Below, one piece after another: positions 21,944-31,595 of a stretch of 64,000 nt of DNA (the first letter of the stretch is position 1; each line of letters starts with the position of its first letter). The notes below the pieces were generated by a model. The model did not search any database, was not told where the DNA came from, and worked only from the letters and a program-made list of their open reading frames with translations. The position numbers and the translations under genes are program-made. The DNA lies in the NCBI RefSeq assembly GCF_011745365.1, contig NW_024468913.1:3968001-4032000 (forward strand), given 5' to 3'. This DNA comes from Cryphonectria parasitica EP155. Lineage: Eukaryota > Ascomycota > Sordariomycetes > Diaporthales > Cryphonectriaceae.

Positions 21944-24900
21944 TCACTTCTCCAGCTTCGAAAGACTCCGTGCAAGCCAGGAGCGAGCATCGCTGATACA
22001 TTGGGCAGTGGCCTGGTCGGGTTGGTCAAGGATGGACTGGAAAATATCTCTGGCTTCCTCGTAGTCATCGAGGCGAAAAATGGTCTGCCCCAAGCGCAAG
22101 CGAGCTCTGGGCCTCAACAAAGGATCAGGACTCTCCGCGGCGTATGCAAACTTGTCTTTTGCTTCCATGAGTTTTCCCATGTGGGACAGACACCTTGCAA
22201 GCTGGAATTGACTCCACCAACTTGCGTTCTCCACGAGCCTGCCGTCGTGGTCACCGTCGAGGACTTTTTGAAACACAGGGAAAGCCTCGTCGAATCTGCC
22301 CTGCTCTGAAAGACTGCATCCGAGGTAGTACTGGTTATCGACCGCATGAGCCAGCTCCCCGGCCTCATGCGCCTGTATGGCCAGCTCCTGGAATAGATCA
22401 CCAGCTTCGCTATACTGCTTGTGCCCCAACTTTATTCTTGCGAGGAAGTGCCGGCTATCGAACCGTATGCGATTCCATCTGACTTTGTTGACCTTGTATG
22501 ATGCCAGCAGATTGAGCGCCGCAGTAAAATGTGCTTCGGCTCCCTTCTCCTTGGACCGTCCAGCCTTGTACGCCCGGCGACCTAGCCAGTAGCTACCGAT
22601 AGCTTTGATGAGAACAGCGTCGGTGTATGCCTTTGTGTCCGATTGGTTGGCGGCCCAGGTCACCAGCAGGTCAGCCTCGCTGTCAAGTTGAAGCTCGCAG
22701 AGACAATCTGCTAGAATGGCCCTAGCAAACGAGGTACTTCTGTCGTCATGGCCGTATCTTCTCTCCAAGACCGTGATGCTTGATTTTAGATAGTCGCGGG
22801 CTTCATCGAACTTTCCCGTCAGGTAAAAGCCCCGGCCAAGTAGCCAGCGACTGTCCTCGTACAATTCTTCGTCCTCTTTTGAGCAAACCTGTGGGAGGCG
22901 GTCAAGGACACCCTGTACAGCCTCGATGCTTTCACCCATTCTGTCGACGCCATGTGAATCCAATTTGAACAGGCAGCGTGCATATTGATACGTTACTTCT
23001 TGGGTGGAAATATCTGGATGCAAAGGGAGGGTTGTTTCGCCGCTTAGCGTACCAAGGCCTTTGGAAAACCACTCCTCAGCCTCTCGAGGTTTATGCTGAA
23101 ACATAAAGACTCGTCCGAGCCAGTAGGGAATTGAAATGAGCCGTGGGCTTGTGATTGCAGCAGGTTCCCCTTCAGGATTAATCTGCAACAATTCCTCGAG
23201 TATTTGCCGAGCTTTGGTAGTCTGTTGGCGCAGATTGAATAGACTCACTGCCATATAGTATTGGCATTCATGATAAGCTGATCGCCTAGCCCCCATACGT
23301 TTATGGACGGCATGGAGCAGGGGCAAGGCATCTTCGAAGTGCTTCACCGCTCCTCTCCAATCCTTTTGATGGTAGAGAACGCGTCCCATATAGTAGCGAG
23401 ACTTCCCATGAACAAAGACCAGCTGTCGAGTGCGGTGCGGAGGTTCCGGAAGCGCGGTAAGTGTAGTGCGTAAATACGGTTCAGCCTCCTGAAAGCGCGA
23501 GGCCTCACAGAGAGCCCACGCAAGCCAACTGCGAGACTCGTCTTGTCTTTGGGGAAATTGGAGTCTCCTAATGTCATACGCTGCCTGGAAGTATTTACAG
23601 GCGCCAGCGAAGTCCCTCAGCTCGAACATGGCGATGGCGAGCTCATGCTGAGCGGTGGTGTAGGGCTCGCTGGGCATCTCGGGCACGGCGTCCACGACGG
23701 TCTGAAGGCAGTCTCGAGCTTTGCTGGGCTTCTCAAGCTCAAGATAGGTTTCGCCGAGCAGCGCCAGGCACGCGGCCAGGTCCCTTCCTGTATGCTGGCA
23801 GTGCTCAATGGGCGTCGTAGAGCAGACGGCCTCTTCGAGTGTCGACTTGGCCTCGTCGAACTTTCTTTGCTCCAAGAAGCTGCGCGCCAGTCCAACGCGA
23901 CTTGCAATCTGTCTTTCTCCGGTGACTTGAACGGTATCATCAATGGTTTCTCGGAAGGTTTGTTCAGCATCAGCAAAATCCCCGCGAATAATCATGACGT
24001 GGGCCTGATAATGCTTGCAATCCCCAAGATCCTCCACTAACCAGTCGTTTGTTTTGTCTTTTTCTATGGCAGCGGAGATATCCTGCCGGGCGCTCTGCAG
24101 GAGGTACGTTGCCTTTGGGACGAAGTCGCGGTGCTTGTGCTTCATCATACGTTCAACGGCAATACGACCTAACCAGTAGCACACGAGCCCTTTGTCTCGA
24201 AGTTGATCGCTTGTTCTACATGGTTGCGCGTTCATGTAATCCGAGACTCGTTCCAGATGTGGCTGGGCTTCGTCGTAGCGCCGGAGCTTCGCGAGGCAGA
24301 AGGCCAACATGCATCGGGTCATGACAGCTTGCCCCCTCTCCGGGCCATTAAGACGTTCCTCGGCGTGAAACAGGGCATGAAAGTGCTGATGGGCCCGCAA
24401 GAATTCTTTCCTCTTATAGAAGAAATTTGCGAGGTGGTGGCGGCATGCAAGCGTGGCCAAGTCGTCCGGTGCTATCTCATTCTGTATATCAAAGGCCGTC
24501 TGTAGCTGTTCGGTAGCGCCTTCGTATTCGCCCAGTCGTTCGAACGTCAAGCCGAGCCAGAGTCGGCCGTCGGTCGCTTTGATCGCGTCGGCTTCGCTGG
24601 TGGCACGCTCCTCCTTGTAGGTTCGCAAGAAGATGCGGAACTGCTGCGAAGCCTTTTCGTACTGCCCTCGGTGATAGAAGCAACGCCCAAGCCAGAATCG
24701 ACTATCAGAGACAGCTAGTTCGTATTCCTCGCCTTTCTCATCGTGTGTGTCCACCAGCGCTTGAAAGTGACGGGTAGCGTCAGAGAACTCAGCCAGGGCA
24801 AAGTGAGCGTGGGCTAGGTTGTAGCGGACGCGATTTCGCTCTCTTTCAGACAGTGTGGAGTTTGGACTGTGCAGGGCTTTGTCGAATATGACTTTAGATT

Positions 24901-25168
24901 GATACCAATGTTTAGATTTGTACAAGGCTTGCCCCGTCTGGATCTCGGTGCTGTCCGAACTGTCCTGGGGTGATGAGCTTCCCGGGAGGTCGACTCGATG
25001 AGCAGCGTCCGAGCTCAAGATGAAATAGTTTGAAATTGTCCCGTTGTTGAACCCGACGGAGTTGTTGTATTGTCTCTCCACATAGCTCGTTCTGAAGCTT
25101 GGACGGTCGGGTTCACTCGATCTTTGGGTGCCCCTTGATCGTATCTCGGGCTCTGCAATGTCTGTCAT
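21944..25168 (-). CDS. Large TPR-repeat protein with N-terminal Gly/Asn-rich motif
   Basis: Single-exon, 1,074-residue protein made almost entirely of TPR-type helical hairpins from about residue 80 to the end. Recurring signatures are W-L-G-R-x-F/x-Y and Y-x-x-A (for example FWLGRCFYHRGQYEKASQQF, WLLGRGFYLTGKFDEARDYL, SWLARSLSKLEK). No NACHT, NB-ARC, kinase or other enzymatic domain is visible, so it looks like a free-standing sensor or scaffold of the kind usually fused to fungal NLRs. Residues 1-75 are disordered. Residues 37-51 read SVGFNNGTISNYFIL, which resembles the C-terminal segment of the divergently encoded PNP protein. The Met at 25168 (MTDIAEPEI) is preferred; an in-frame Met at 25219 would add 17 residues. 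The role in nonself recognition is inferred. Confidence 0.85.
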   Translation of the reverse strand: MTDIAEPEIRSRGTQRSSEPDRPSFRTSYVERQYNNSVGFNNGTISNYFILSSDAAHRVDLPGSSSPQDSSDSTEIQTGQALYKSKHWYQSKVIFDKALHSPNSTLSERERNRVRYNLAHAHFALAEFSDATRHFQALVDTHDEKGEEYELAVSDSRFWLGRCFYHRGQYEKASQQFRIFLRTYKEERATSEADAIKATDGRLWLGLTFERLGEYEGATEQLQTAFDIQNEIAPDDLATLACRHHLANFFYKRKEFLRAHQHFHALFHAEERLNGPERGQAVMTRCMLAFCLAKLRRYDEAQPHLERVSDYMNAQPCRTSDQLRDKGLVCYWLGRIAVERMMKHKHRDFVPKATYLLQSARQDISAAIEKDKTNDWLVEDLGDCKHYQAHVMIIRGDFADAEQTFRETIDDTVQVTGERQIASRVGLARSFLEQRKFDEAKSTLEEAVCSTTPIEHCQHTGRDLAACLALLGETYLELEKPSKARDCLQTVVDAVPEMPSEPYTTAQHELAIAMFELRDFAGACKYFQAAYDIRRLQFPQRQDESRSWLAWALCEASRFQEAEPYLRTTLTALPEPPHRTRQLVFVHGKSRYYMGRVLYHQKDWRGAVKHFEDALPLLHAVHKRMGARRSAYHECQYYMAVSLFNLRQQTTKARQILEELLQINPEGEPAAITSPRLISIPYWLGRVFMFQHKPREAEEWFSKGLGTLSGETTLPLHPDISTQEVTYQYARCLFKLDSHGVDRMGESIEAVQGVLDRLPQVCSKEDEELYEDSRWLLGRGFYLTGKFDEARDYLKSSITVLERRYGHDDRSTSFARAILADCLCELQLDSEADLLVTWAANQSDTKAYTDAVLIKAIGSYWLGRRAYKAGRSKEKGAEAHFTAALNLLASYKVNKVRWNRIRFDSRHFLARIKLGHKQYSEAGDLFQELAIQAHEAGELAHAVDNQYYLGCSLSEQGRFDEAFPVFQKVLDGDHDGRLVENASWWSQFQLARCLSHMGKLMEAKDKFAYAAESPDPLLRPRARLRLGQTIFRLDDYEEARDIFQSILDQPDQATAQCISDARSWLARSLSKLEK

Positions 25169-25494
25169 GGTATGGGGTGCGTCGTAGATGGCTACGATGA
25201 AAGGGGGAGTAGAAAACACCGCACCTACCTAGGTAAGCTTGCCGGTGATCTTCACGGCGAAAATCTGAAGCAGACTGGAGTGGGGGAACCTGAGGCTCTG
25301 GGAGTTCTCTAACTACTGGGCACCTTTTTACAGCCCCCAACCAGCTGCTCAAAGCTGACATCGAAAGTGGCTCAGTAGAACAGGCGGTTATCAAAGGCAC
25401 TGGCTTCCAATGTTCCCAGAGACCCGTGACAGTTCGCCCCAAACTGCTGTGGCATCAGCAAGTGGATCTGAGGTGAGAATTTAGCACGTAACGT

Positions 25495-25510
25495 ACATAT
25501 GTACATATGT
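25495..25510. promoter_or_regulatory. 16-bp perfect palindrome in divergent promoter
   Basis: ACATATGTACATATGT equals its own reverse complement and lies between the divergent TPR and PNP starts (669 bp apart). It could be a shared operator, but A/T-rich palindromes also arise by chance. Confidence 0.35.
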
Positions 25511-25837
25511 GGGCTGGGCTCACTGCCACTACTTTGAGCACTGCCAGAAAAGACATTTGAAATGGCGGGGTGTGAGAGGGTGAGTCGACGAGGCTCTGTA
25601 CTTCCATCTACCCTTAGCGGACCCGCTGCAAGGACCGCTCGTCCTTTACTCCCTTCAAAGTTCTGCCATCACTCTTCTGCTCGCTCGTAGCACTGGACTG
25701 AATTTTCATTGGGCTCATTATAATCATATTCACCCATGTGTGTTTTTCTCTCCCGTTCGCCTTTGGCACATTAGGTTCATTATCTTTCAAATACATTGTG
25801 TAACGAGGCGGTTCTGACAGCTCGAGCGTCACAGAGC

Positions 25838-27007
25838 ATGACAAGTACAGGATTGGATTGCCCGCCGGCTGGCGATTTCACCGTCGGCCTGGTCTACGTC
25901 AAGCCGCTGGAAATGCGGGCACTCACCATGATGCTGGATGAGCGTTATCGATCTGAGATTCCTACAGCCCATGGCGATGACAACGAGTATATTCTCGGCC
26001 GCATCGGCGACCACAACGTCGTCGTCGTAGGCCCCCCGCGCGGGGAGCAAGGGACAGTTGCTACCGCTCAGACTGTCCCAAACATTCGCCTGACGTTCCC
26101 TAATGTGACCATTGGGCTCCTGGTTGGAATTGGTGGTGGCATTCCGCACTATCCAGAGCACGATGTCCGCCTCGGTGACGTTGTCGTCGGAGCGCCCGAG
26201 TCCGGTCCGGCTGTGGTGCAGTACGACTTTGGAAAGAGGACAGCCGACGAGGGGTTCGAGGTCACCAGGACCCTGGCAAAGCCACCGCGTCTGTTGCTCA
26301 GTGTCGTCAATAAGGTCGAAGACAAGTACGGGTACTTGCGAACGGGCGATGAAGATGTTCTCAAGGTCCATCTATCCCGCTTTCTGGAGTATCCAAACTT
26401 GAAGAAGCAGTTCTACGACAGGCCTCAGGTCCCCGACAGGCTCTTCCTAGCACCCTTCACCCATCAGCCCGGGACAGTGTGCGCCGAGCATGAAAGCGAC
26501 ATGGAAGTAGCCCGAAAGACGAGGGAGACCGGAGACCACATTGTCGTTCACTACAGTACCATCCTGTCCGGCGACACGCTCATGAAGAGCCCCGGGGCCC
26601 GTGATGCTCTGAGCCGCAAACATAATAACGCGCTATGCTTCGATATGGAGGCAGCTGGGCTTATGGACGTATTTCCCTGTCTGGTCATCTGTGGGATCTC
26701 GGACTATGCCGATTCCCATAAGAACGACGCGTGGCAGAAGTTTGCAGCTGCGGCGGCGGCAGCATATGCGCGCGAAATCTTGCTCAACATGGCGAAACAG
26801 ATGCCGAAAATGATACCGCAGGAGGTCTCGCGAGAGGCGAAAGCAAAAACGGATAGCGGTGCGAACAATGCTGGGTCCAAGGACCATGAGAGCCTATACC
26901 CAAGCCCAGAGAACAGTCATTTAGTATCGGTAGGCCACAATGCGGGTCGGATCACGACCAATAACTTTCGAGATAATCATGGGAGTATGACGATGCACTT
27001 TGGGTAG
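25838..27007 (+). CDS. PNP/UDP phosphorylase-domain protein with C-terminal Gly/Asn motif
   Basis: Single-exon 389-residue protein. Residues about 8-335 form a nucleoside phosphorylase (PNP_UDP_1) fold: FTVGLVYVKPLEMRAL, a Gly-rich GLLVGIGGGIP, LGDVVVGAPE, and the nucleoside-binding block CFDMEAAGLMDVFPCLVICG then ISDYADSHKNDAWQKFAA. This domain is one of the commonest N-terminal effector domains of fungal NLRs, but here it stands alone. A linker leads to residues 361-389, a Gly/Asn/His tail with SVGHNAGRITTNNF at 364-377. The N-terminus of the neighbouring TPR protein has a similar segment. The ATG at 25838 is the first in frame. An enzyme acting on nucleosides or nucleotides is likely; its use as a cell-death or immunity effector is inferred from family context. 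Confidence 0.88.
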   Translation: MTSTGLDCPPAGDFTVGLVYVKPLEMRALTMMLDERYRSEIPTAHGDDNEYILGRIGDHNVVVVGPPRGEQGTVATAQTVPNIRLTFPNVTIGLLVGIGGGIPHYPEHDVRLGDVVVGAPESGPAVVQYDFGKRTADEGFEVTRTLAKPPRLLLSVVNKVEDKYGYLRTGDEDVLKVHLSRFLEYPNLKKQFYDRPQVPDRLFLAPFTHQPGTVCAEHESDMEVARKTRETGDHIVVHYSTILSGDTLMKSPGARDALSRKHNNALCFDMEAAGLMDVFPCLVICGISDYADSHKNDAWQKFAAAAAAAYAREILLNMAKQMPKMIPQEVSREAKAKTDSGANNAGSKDHESLYPSPENSHLVSVGHNAGRITTNNFRDNHGSMTMHFG

Positions 27008-27483
27008 CTTTCCATGATTTTTGCGTTGCAGCCGTTGCGACAGGAATATATAACTAGAGCATAGCTTATCAATGATCATGCAGTCCTCCTTTTTAGCACA
27101 CTGTTTGTCAATGTTCACCTCTAATTATACTTTACTTACTGCCAGGAGTCTCGGGTCTAAATGGTCTTCGTGCATTCATGATATGAATCTGCTAATTACT
27201 TCGTTTGGAGGATACGGATGCCGTATTCATTGGCCTTAACCGTATACATTTGCTCCGACACTTACTTATTACAGAGTTTACAGCCAGAACTGCTGACTTA
27301 TGCTCTAATTCACTTAGAAACCCTCAAAGGATCGCATCATGACTAACCACATTATCACTGAGTTATAGGTGTACCCGACGCAAACCTACGTAGGAAAAGA
27401 AGAGGTGAGAAGTATGAAAACATGCTTTTAAGTTAGGTTAATGGCCTCCTAGTTAAGGGAACATCGTAAAGTGGAGAAGGCAG
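27008..27483. other. Convergent intergenic region, AT-rich
   Basis: 476 bp between the PNP stop and the stop of the minus-strand GTPase gene. AT-rich, with no coding signal. Confidence 0.5.
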
Positions 27484-29761
27484 TTATGACTCATCCGATG
27501 ACGAAGGACTTGAGCGCAGAGACACGCTGTCTGCCCTTCTCGACGGTTCTTTCGCATATGGTCTCATCCTGTTGTTATTGACTGTTGGGCCCACACCGTA
27601 CACATTCCTCAAACCAGCACCGAGGCCCACTCCTCCGCCCATGCGGACACGGTATGGTCGCTCACGATACGTAGCATTGTGGGCGGCGACCAGTGTATCC
27701 TTCACGTCGCGAAGCTGTTGTCCGAAGTGCTTCAGACCAAACAGCTCCTGGATCCTTCGGTCGACATCGGCCTGGTCCATAACCGCGCTTGAGCCTCCGC
27801 GACGGCTCATGGTAGCCGTCAGAGTTTTCACGAGCTCCTCATGGCGGCGGCCGTCCTCCTGAAGATTTGCGAGGCGGCGTTCGTTCTCAAGAGCCGAGAG
27901 GCGGCTTTTCTTTGCGGCGTGAATCTTGGTCTCCTCGTCCGTGATGAGCATGTCGAGGTACGCCAGGGTCGCATCATTGTACGCCGTAATGGAGTGCTTT
28001 TGGAGGAAGAGGCCGAATTCCGCAGCCGCCTGACGGATCTTCTCGTGCTCCATCTGATACTCGCTGACTTCCTTGTTGATCTGGTTGATCGCTGTGGCCC
28101 GGAGCGTGGTGTCGTCAGCGTGCGACTTGAGCTGCTTCTCGATCTGAGGGTCTAATATGGTCGCAGTATATTCCTGCAGTTCGACTGTGACGTGCATATG
28201 TTCCATCCAATGATGCTTGCAAGCATCGCCGCGAGAGTTGCCACTCTCGTCCATCGCATAGCAATTTATCAGACCCGGATCAGCGACGCGTTCGATCTGT
28301 ACATTGGACAAGTAGCATGCCGTGTGGCAATGTGTCTTATAGTCAGTAACGACTGTGCCGGTTCCGGTGCCATCATCCTGGACTTCGATGCAGTGCTGGT
28401 TCTTGCAGACGGTTCGGGGGCGATCCAATGGTATAGCTCTGAATTGTGTCCTCTGTAGATTTAATCGTCTCCGCAGATCCTCCCCGGATAGGCGTAGATT
28501 CTCCAGTTCCCCTTTCTGGTCCTCACATCGCGCCATATTAACCCGGATCATCTGTGCAACGTCCGCCATGGGCTTTGTGAGCTCCAGGATGAGCTGCCGG
28601 GCCCTATTCAGGCTGATAGTATTCTGGATGCGATGCAGTGGGCTTGATTTGAAATGCTCGATTAATCGAAGAGTCTCTTCCCGTAAGCGTTCCCAGCTGA
28701 GATCAAAATCCTGCTTATTCGGCAGCGGAACACCTTGCTTGAGCGCAGCTAGATACCTGAAGGCCTCGGAATCAAAGCAATAGGTTCTCTCCGTGGTTAA
28801 ATGCAGGCCAACGTCGGAATGCTGACTGAGCAGCGCCTTCAGAGGGCCGAAGGTATCTCCAGGCATATAGTTTGATATGCGAGTGTTAGTGAAGCTAAAA
28901 ACCATATTTTTAGCTGTACTGCGGTGAACTGTAGGTATCTGCAGTTAGCGATTCGCCTTGAACATCTCAGGAGTTGCTTTCAGAGATATCGCTCAAAGTA
29001 TCTTGCAGAGCAAATAGAAGGGATGATGGAGAAAAGTCTTGAAGAGACAAAAGAATGTGGTATGCCTTACGATGAGTGAGCAGTTCTTTCATACAGAAGT
29101 TGAAGGTAACAGTAAGACGAGCGCTATTGCTCTTAAGAAGAAACAAGATTCCATGCAGCTCATTATAGCTCTGCAGCGTATTGAGGATATCAGCTATATT
29201 CTTCTCATCATACGCAACACCCCGAGTATCGCCGATACCAGGAGTATCAATCAAGCGAATAGTGTGACAGCCAATGGCAATGGAGTGAACGGATGTTTCC
29301 TGTGTAGCAGATGCTCCTTTACTCCCATCCGCTTCATCATTCCGGGAAGAACCTACCATGATCTTGACTTCCTCGATCTCATCACCAGAGCGCGACCTGT
29401 TCATTCTCTGAACTGCAAACGAAGTCGGGATAGCCCAGTTGAAATGATTACATTCGATTGCTTCGTCGAGCTTTTCAAATGTCAGGTAGTTGACAAAGGC
29501 GTTAATAAATGTGGACTTGCCAACGCCGGTCTCTCCGAGGATAAGAATATTGACATCATCAGGCTTCTGAAGATTCTTGAGGAAGCTAAGCAAAGCGCCA
29601 GGCTCATGATACACCCAATCGCTCTCTCGCGAACAACAACTGTTGCATCGGAACGCGTAGTTGTAGTAAGAGCTCCAGCCGCACTCGCAGTAGATGTACT
29701 CGTCCGAATAGCCGAACTCGAGTATTATTGGATTTAGCAAAACGGCTGCGCAGCACGCCAC
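27484..29761 (-). CDS. G-domain plus DUF8206 GTPase, 5' end unresolved
   Basis: Fungal P-loop GTPase of the AIG1/septin-like class fused to a DUF8206-type zinc-rich region. Two visible exons: 29761-29071 and 28928-27484, with a 142-bp GTAAGG...ACAG intron joining KELLTH to LHRSTAKNMVFSF. G1 is LGETGVGKST and G3 is DTPGIGD. An upstream Cys-rich segment (CECGWSSYYNYAFRCNSCC) may bind zinc. Downstream come CKNQHC, HCHTAC and a CYAMDE...CKHHW...HMH cluster, then coiled coil and a Gly/Arg tail. No in-frame ATG exists before the G domain; the frame opens after a TGA at 29809-29807. Either an upstream exon supplies the start or the 5' end is lost; 29761 is only a nominal limit. Such GTPases are frequent in variable clusters with NLR-type genes. 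Confidence 0.7.
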
Positions 29762-30258
29762 AACTCCACAGCACGTGTTTATATATCCAACAAGTATAGC
29801 TTCGCATCAAGTGTGATGTATATGCAGCTTTACTGTGTAATAGTACTGCTGCATCCGTCAGATACGAGAAATGAGGCGATCGGGGCAAGGATCAAAAGAA
29901 AGGAATACTTTCATTCATCCGATGCATTCCCTACGATTACAATACACCTGCAACCCGTGATCAAAGCTTCCACCGCGCTTTGACAGCCTTATTTTGCCCA
30001 CTGAAGATCACATGAAGAGCGTTCAGCAGCAAACGCAGACTCCAAGTAGGCCGGTTCCTTTCCCAAGACTTTAGAGCTCATGCTCCTACTAAATTCGTAC
30101 AACCTTATAGGAACATTGATAGAATTCATATGATAATTATATTACAAGATAAAAGAGCGCACTGTAAGCAGCAATCCCAGCATCAGCTCGCTAGAGCCTT
30201 GATTCATTTCTTCATCAGCTACCCTTGTGACGAATAAGGCCTAACTTAGGCTTGTCTA

Positions 30259-30931
30259 TCATATAGGGATTCCGAGCTGTAGCTTGAGTCCTTGGATTTG
30301 GGCCTCCTGGTTCCGGAGCTGCTGGTTCTTGACTATGATACTCTGCCGCAGCTCCTCTTGCCTATCCCGGGCATCCTTGATCTGATAGGACGCTTCCTCC
30401 CAGTTCTGCTTGTAGAAATCAACCAGGTACTGTAGCTCGTCCACCTGCTTTTGCATTTCCAACTCGATCTCTGCCTGCAGCCCAAGCTGGGCGGGGGCTT
30501 GCTGCTCAAGAAGCGCTGTGTATTCCTTTTCCAGGTGCTTCAGCTGCGCGAGGGTCTTCTGCAGGCGGGCTTTCAAGGCATGCATCTCGGCCGCCTGCTC
30601 GTGGTCCTGACGGTCTGCATCCTGGAGGTTTGTTTCGAGATCCTGAAGGCGCGCTTGAAGCTGGTCTAATTCTGCATTCGGCTGATTCGTTGTGTGCAAT
30701 GAGAGTGAAGCGGTATGGAAATCAAGTTGCTGCTTTAGTCTGTTGATTTCGGCATCTTTCTGAACCAACAAGGCCTGTTCTCGCTGCAGTGACTCCTCGG
30801 CAGCTTCAAGATCCGTGAGCATAGCATCCATAGCGGCGTTGGCAGCATTTAGGTCGGTACGAAAACTGCATTCTCAGATTGCAGTGCGATGCTCTCATCA
30901 ACCACTTGCTGCTGTTCAGTTCTCAGCATAG
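30259..30931 (-). CDS. Coiled-coil protein, apparently frameshifted near its start
   Basis: From 30831 to 30259 an intact 190-residue frame is almost entirely heptad coiled coil (LEAAEESLQREQALLVQKD, LDQLQARLQDLETNLQ, LRNQEAQIQGLKLQLGIPI). Upstream, in another frame, 30924-30832 holds a second coil-like start (MDMDTMLRTEQQQVVDESI, ending QSENAVFVPT and a stop). Shifting frame around 30863 would join QSENA to FRTDLNAANAAMDAML, a continuous coil. An intron there would be only about 41-44 bp, so an indel seems likelier. Either the protein starts at 30831 or this is a decaying gene. No function recognised. Confidence 0.5.
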
Positions 30932-31595
30932 TATCCATATCCATAATGGCGTAGCATTTGAAGCTCAGGGAAGGAAGATGCTAGCGAGACTGGGCGCTGA
31001 GCAGGTAAATTGCCGGAGAGAGCGGGTTATAGAGGATTTTCAAGGCTTATTTCAAATGCCTGTTGAGATTCAGAGCCTCATAAGATGTCACAACAATTTT
31101 GAGGCTGCAGAAATAACGGTCATGGTCCGCGGGGGAGTAATGTCTCGCACTGTGCCACATTCGCTTTTCGATTTCCAACATGTGCGACCAAAGCCCTACC
31201 ATATGAATCCCCAAGACAGTATTGCACCCACACGAGCGAAAGCTTTCCGGCAAGGCTCTTCGAAGTACTCTAGCCGCAGGGCTTTATGTATCTACTTGTA
31301 CAGTACATGCATGCAGTGCTGACAGCATTTAAAACAGGGCGTTATGGAGAGGACCGCGCATCTTTTCCAAATTTAGGTATATTAAGGCTCTTTGGGAAGT
31401 AATCGATGTTTGACTCGGCCCGATCACATACAGACAGGTGTACTCTGACACCCAGTCCATTCCCACATCTATGATATGGCGGCCTGATGCCAACAAAAGC
31501 TCTCTTGCTTCGACATCCCATTGAGCTTCTGCCGCTTCGAGTCCGACCGAAGTCTTGACTTGATCCCTCATTGATTGGTCTGAATACTAAAGAGC

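Noticed and set aside
30879..31322. 147-codon plus-strand frame
   Set aside because: Partly antisense to the coiled-coil upstream segment; no motif or homologous feel.
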